Assembly (NCBI GenBank): GCA_004556875.1
Contig: SFFP01000128.1
Coordinates: forward strand, 1 to 5,839
From: Ruminococcus flavefaciens
GTDB taxonomy: Bacteria; Bacillota_A; Clostridia; Oscillospirales; Ruminococcaceae
Length of the DNA: 5,839 nt
Reading direction: 5' to 3'
In this document: one piece after another, positions 5,835-5,839 of the stretch
How positions within the stretch are numbered: position 1 is the stretch's first letter
Layout: each line of letters begins with the position of its first letter
The notes under the pieces: generated by a model
Seen by the model: only the letters and a program-made list of their open reading frames with translations
Databases searched by the model: none
What the model was told of the DNA's origin: nothing
Position numbers and translations under genes: made by a program

Positions 5835-5839
5835 AGTAA

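Larger units (their letters stand above)
5745..5839 (+). mobile_element. Possible left end of an IS200/IS605-type element, running off the window
   Basis: Directly after the operon terminator come a perfect GC-rich hairpin (5764-5782), an octamer GCTTTAGC present on both sides of it (5747-5754 and 5792-5799), and a promoter pointing out of the window (5806-5834). A subterminal C-run/G-run hairpin followed closely by a promoter for a small transposase is the layout of IS200/IS605 left ends, which lack terminal inverted repeats. No transposase codons are inside the window, so this rests on layout and general resemblance only. An alternative is the promoter and leader of an ordinary downstream gene, or a dispersed non-coding repeat. 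Confidence 0.4.

Noticed and set aside
1..5839. CRISPR arrays, tRNA, rRNA or riboswitches
   Set aside because: No regularly spaced identical repeats, cloverleaf or known riboswitch core was seen; the two intergenic regions are only about 177 and 159 bases and are explained by promoters, repeats and a terminator.

Overview
The window looks like a Gram-positive Clostridia chromosome, most plausibly a Ruminococcus-like member of the Oscillospiraceae. This is judged from the purine-rich AGGAGG-type ribosome sites, the moderate GC content and the protein families present. No species can be named from the sequence alone. It holds one partial gene on the minus strand and a four-gene operon on the plus strand, separated by a compact divergent promoter region.

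Positions 1-761 (minus) encode a YitT-family membrane protein whose C-terminus runs off the window. Its start appears to be a TTG at 761, with an extended -10 promoter at 808-836. Positions 762-938 are intergenic and dense with signals. They contain the yitT promoter with a palindrome in its spacer, a cluster of TTAAC-type direct repeats (837-900) resembling a Firmicutes PhoP box, an extended -10 promoter for the operon, and a 9-bp inverted repeat that brackets the ribosome site of the first operon gene.

Positions 939-5680 form a tight operon. In order it encodes an OmpR/PhoB-type response regulator, a membrane histidine kinase with a PhoR-like extracellular sensor region, a CaCA-family Na+(or H+)/Ca2+ antiporter, and a Na+/phosphate symporter fused to a C-terminal PhoU domain. 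Gaps are 1, 27 and 16 bases, and no terminator is visible between the genes. The simplest reading is a phosphate-responsive, self-regulated module: the two-component system senses a surface or phosphate signal and drives Na+-coupled phosphate uptake, with a cation/calcium exchanger in the same transcript. The phosphate assignment rests on the NptA/PhoU transporter, the PhoR-like sensor and the PhoP-box-like repeats. It is inference, not proof.

Positions 5681-5839 are non-coding. An 11-bp-stem terminator closes the operon. It is followed by a GC-rich hairpin, a repeated octamer and a promoter at the window edge. This arrangement resembles the left end of an IS200/IS605-type element whose transposase would begin just outside the window.
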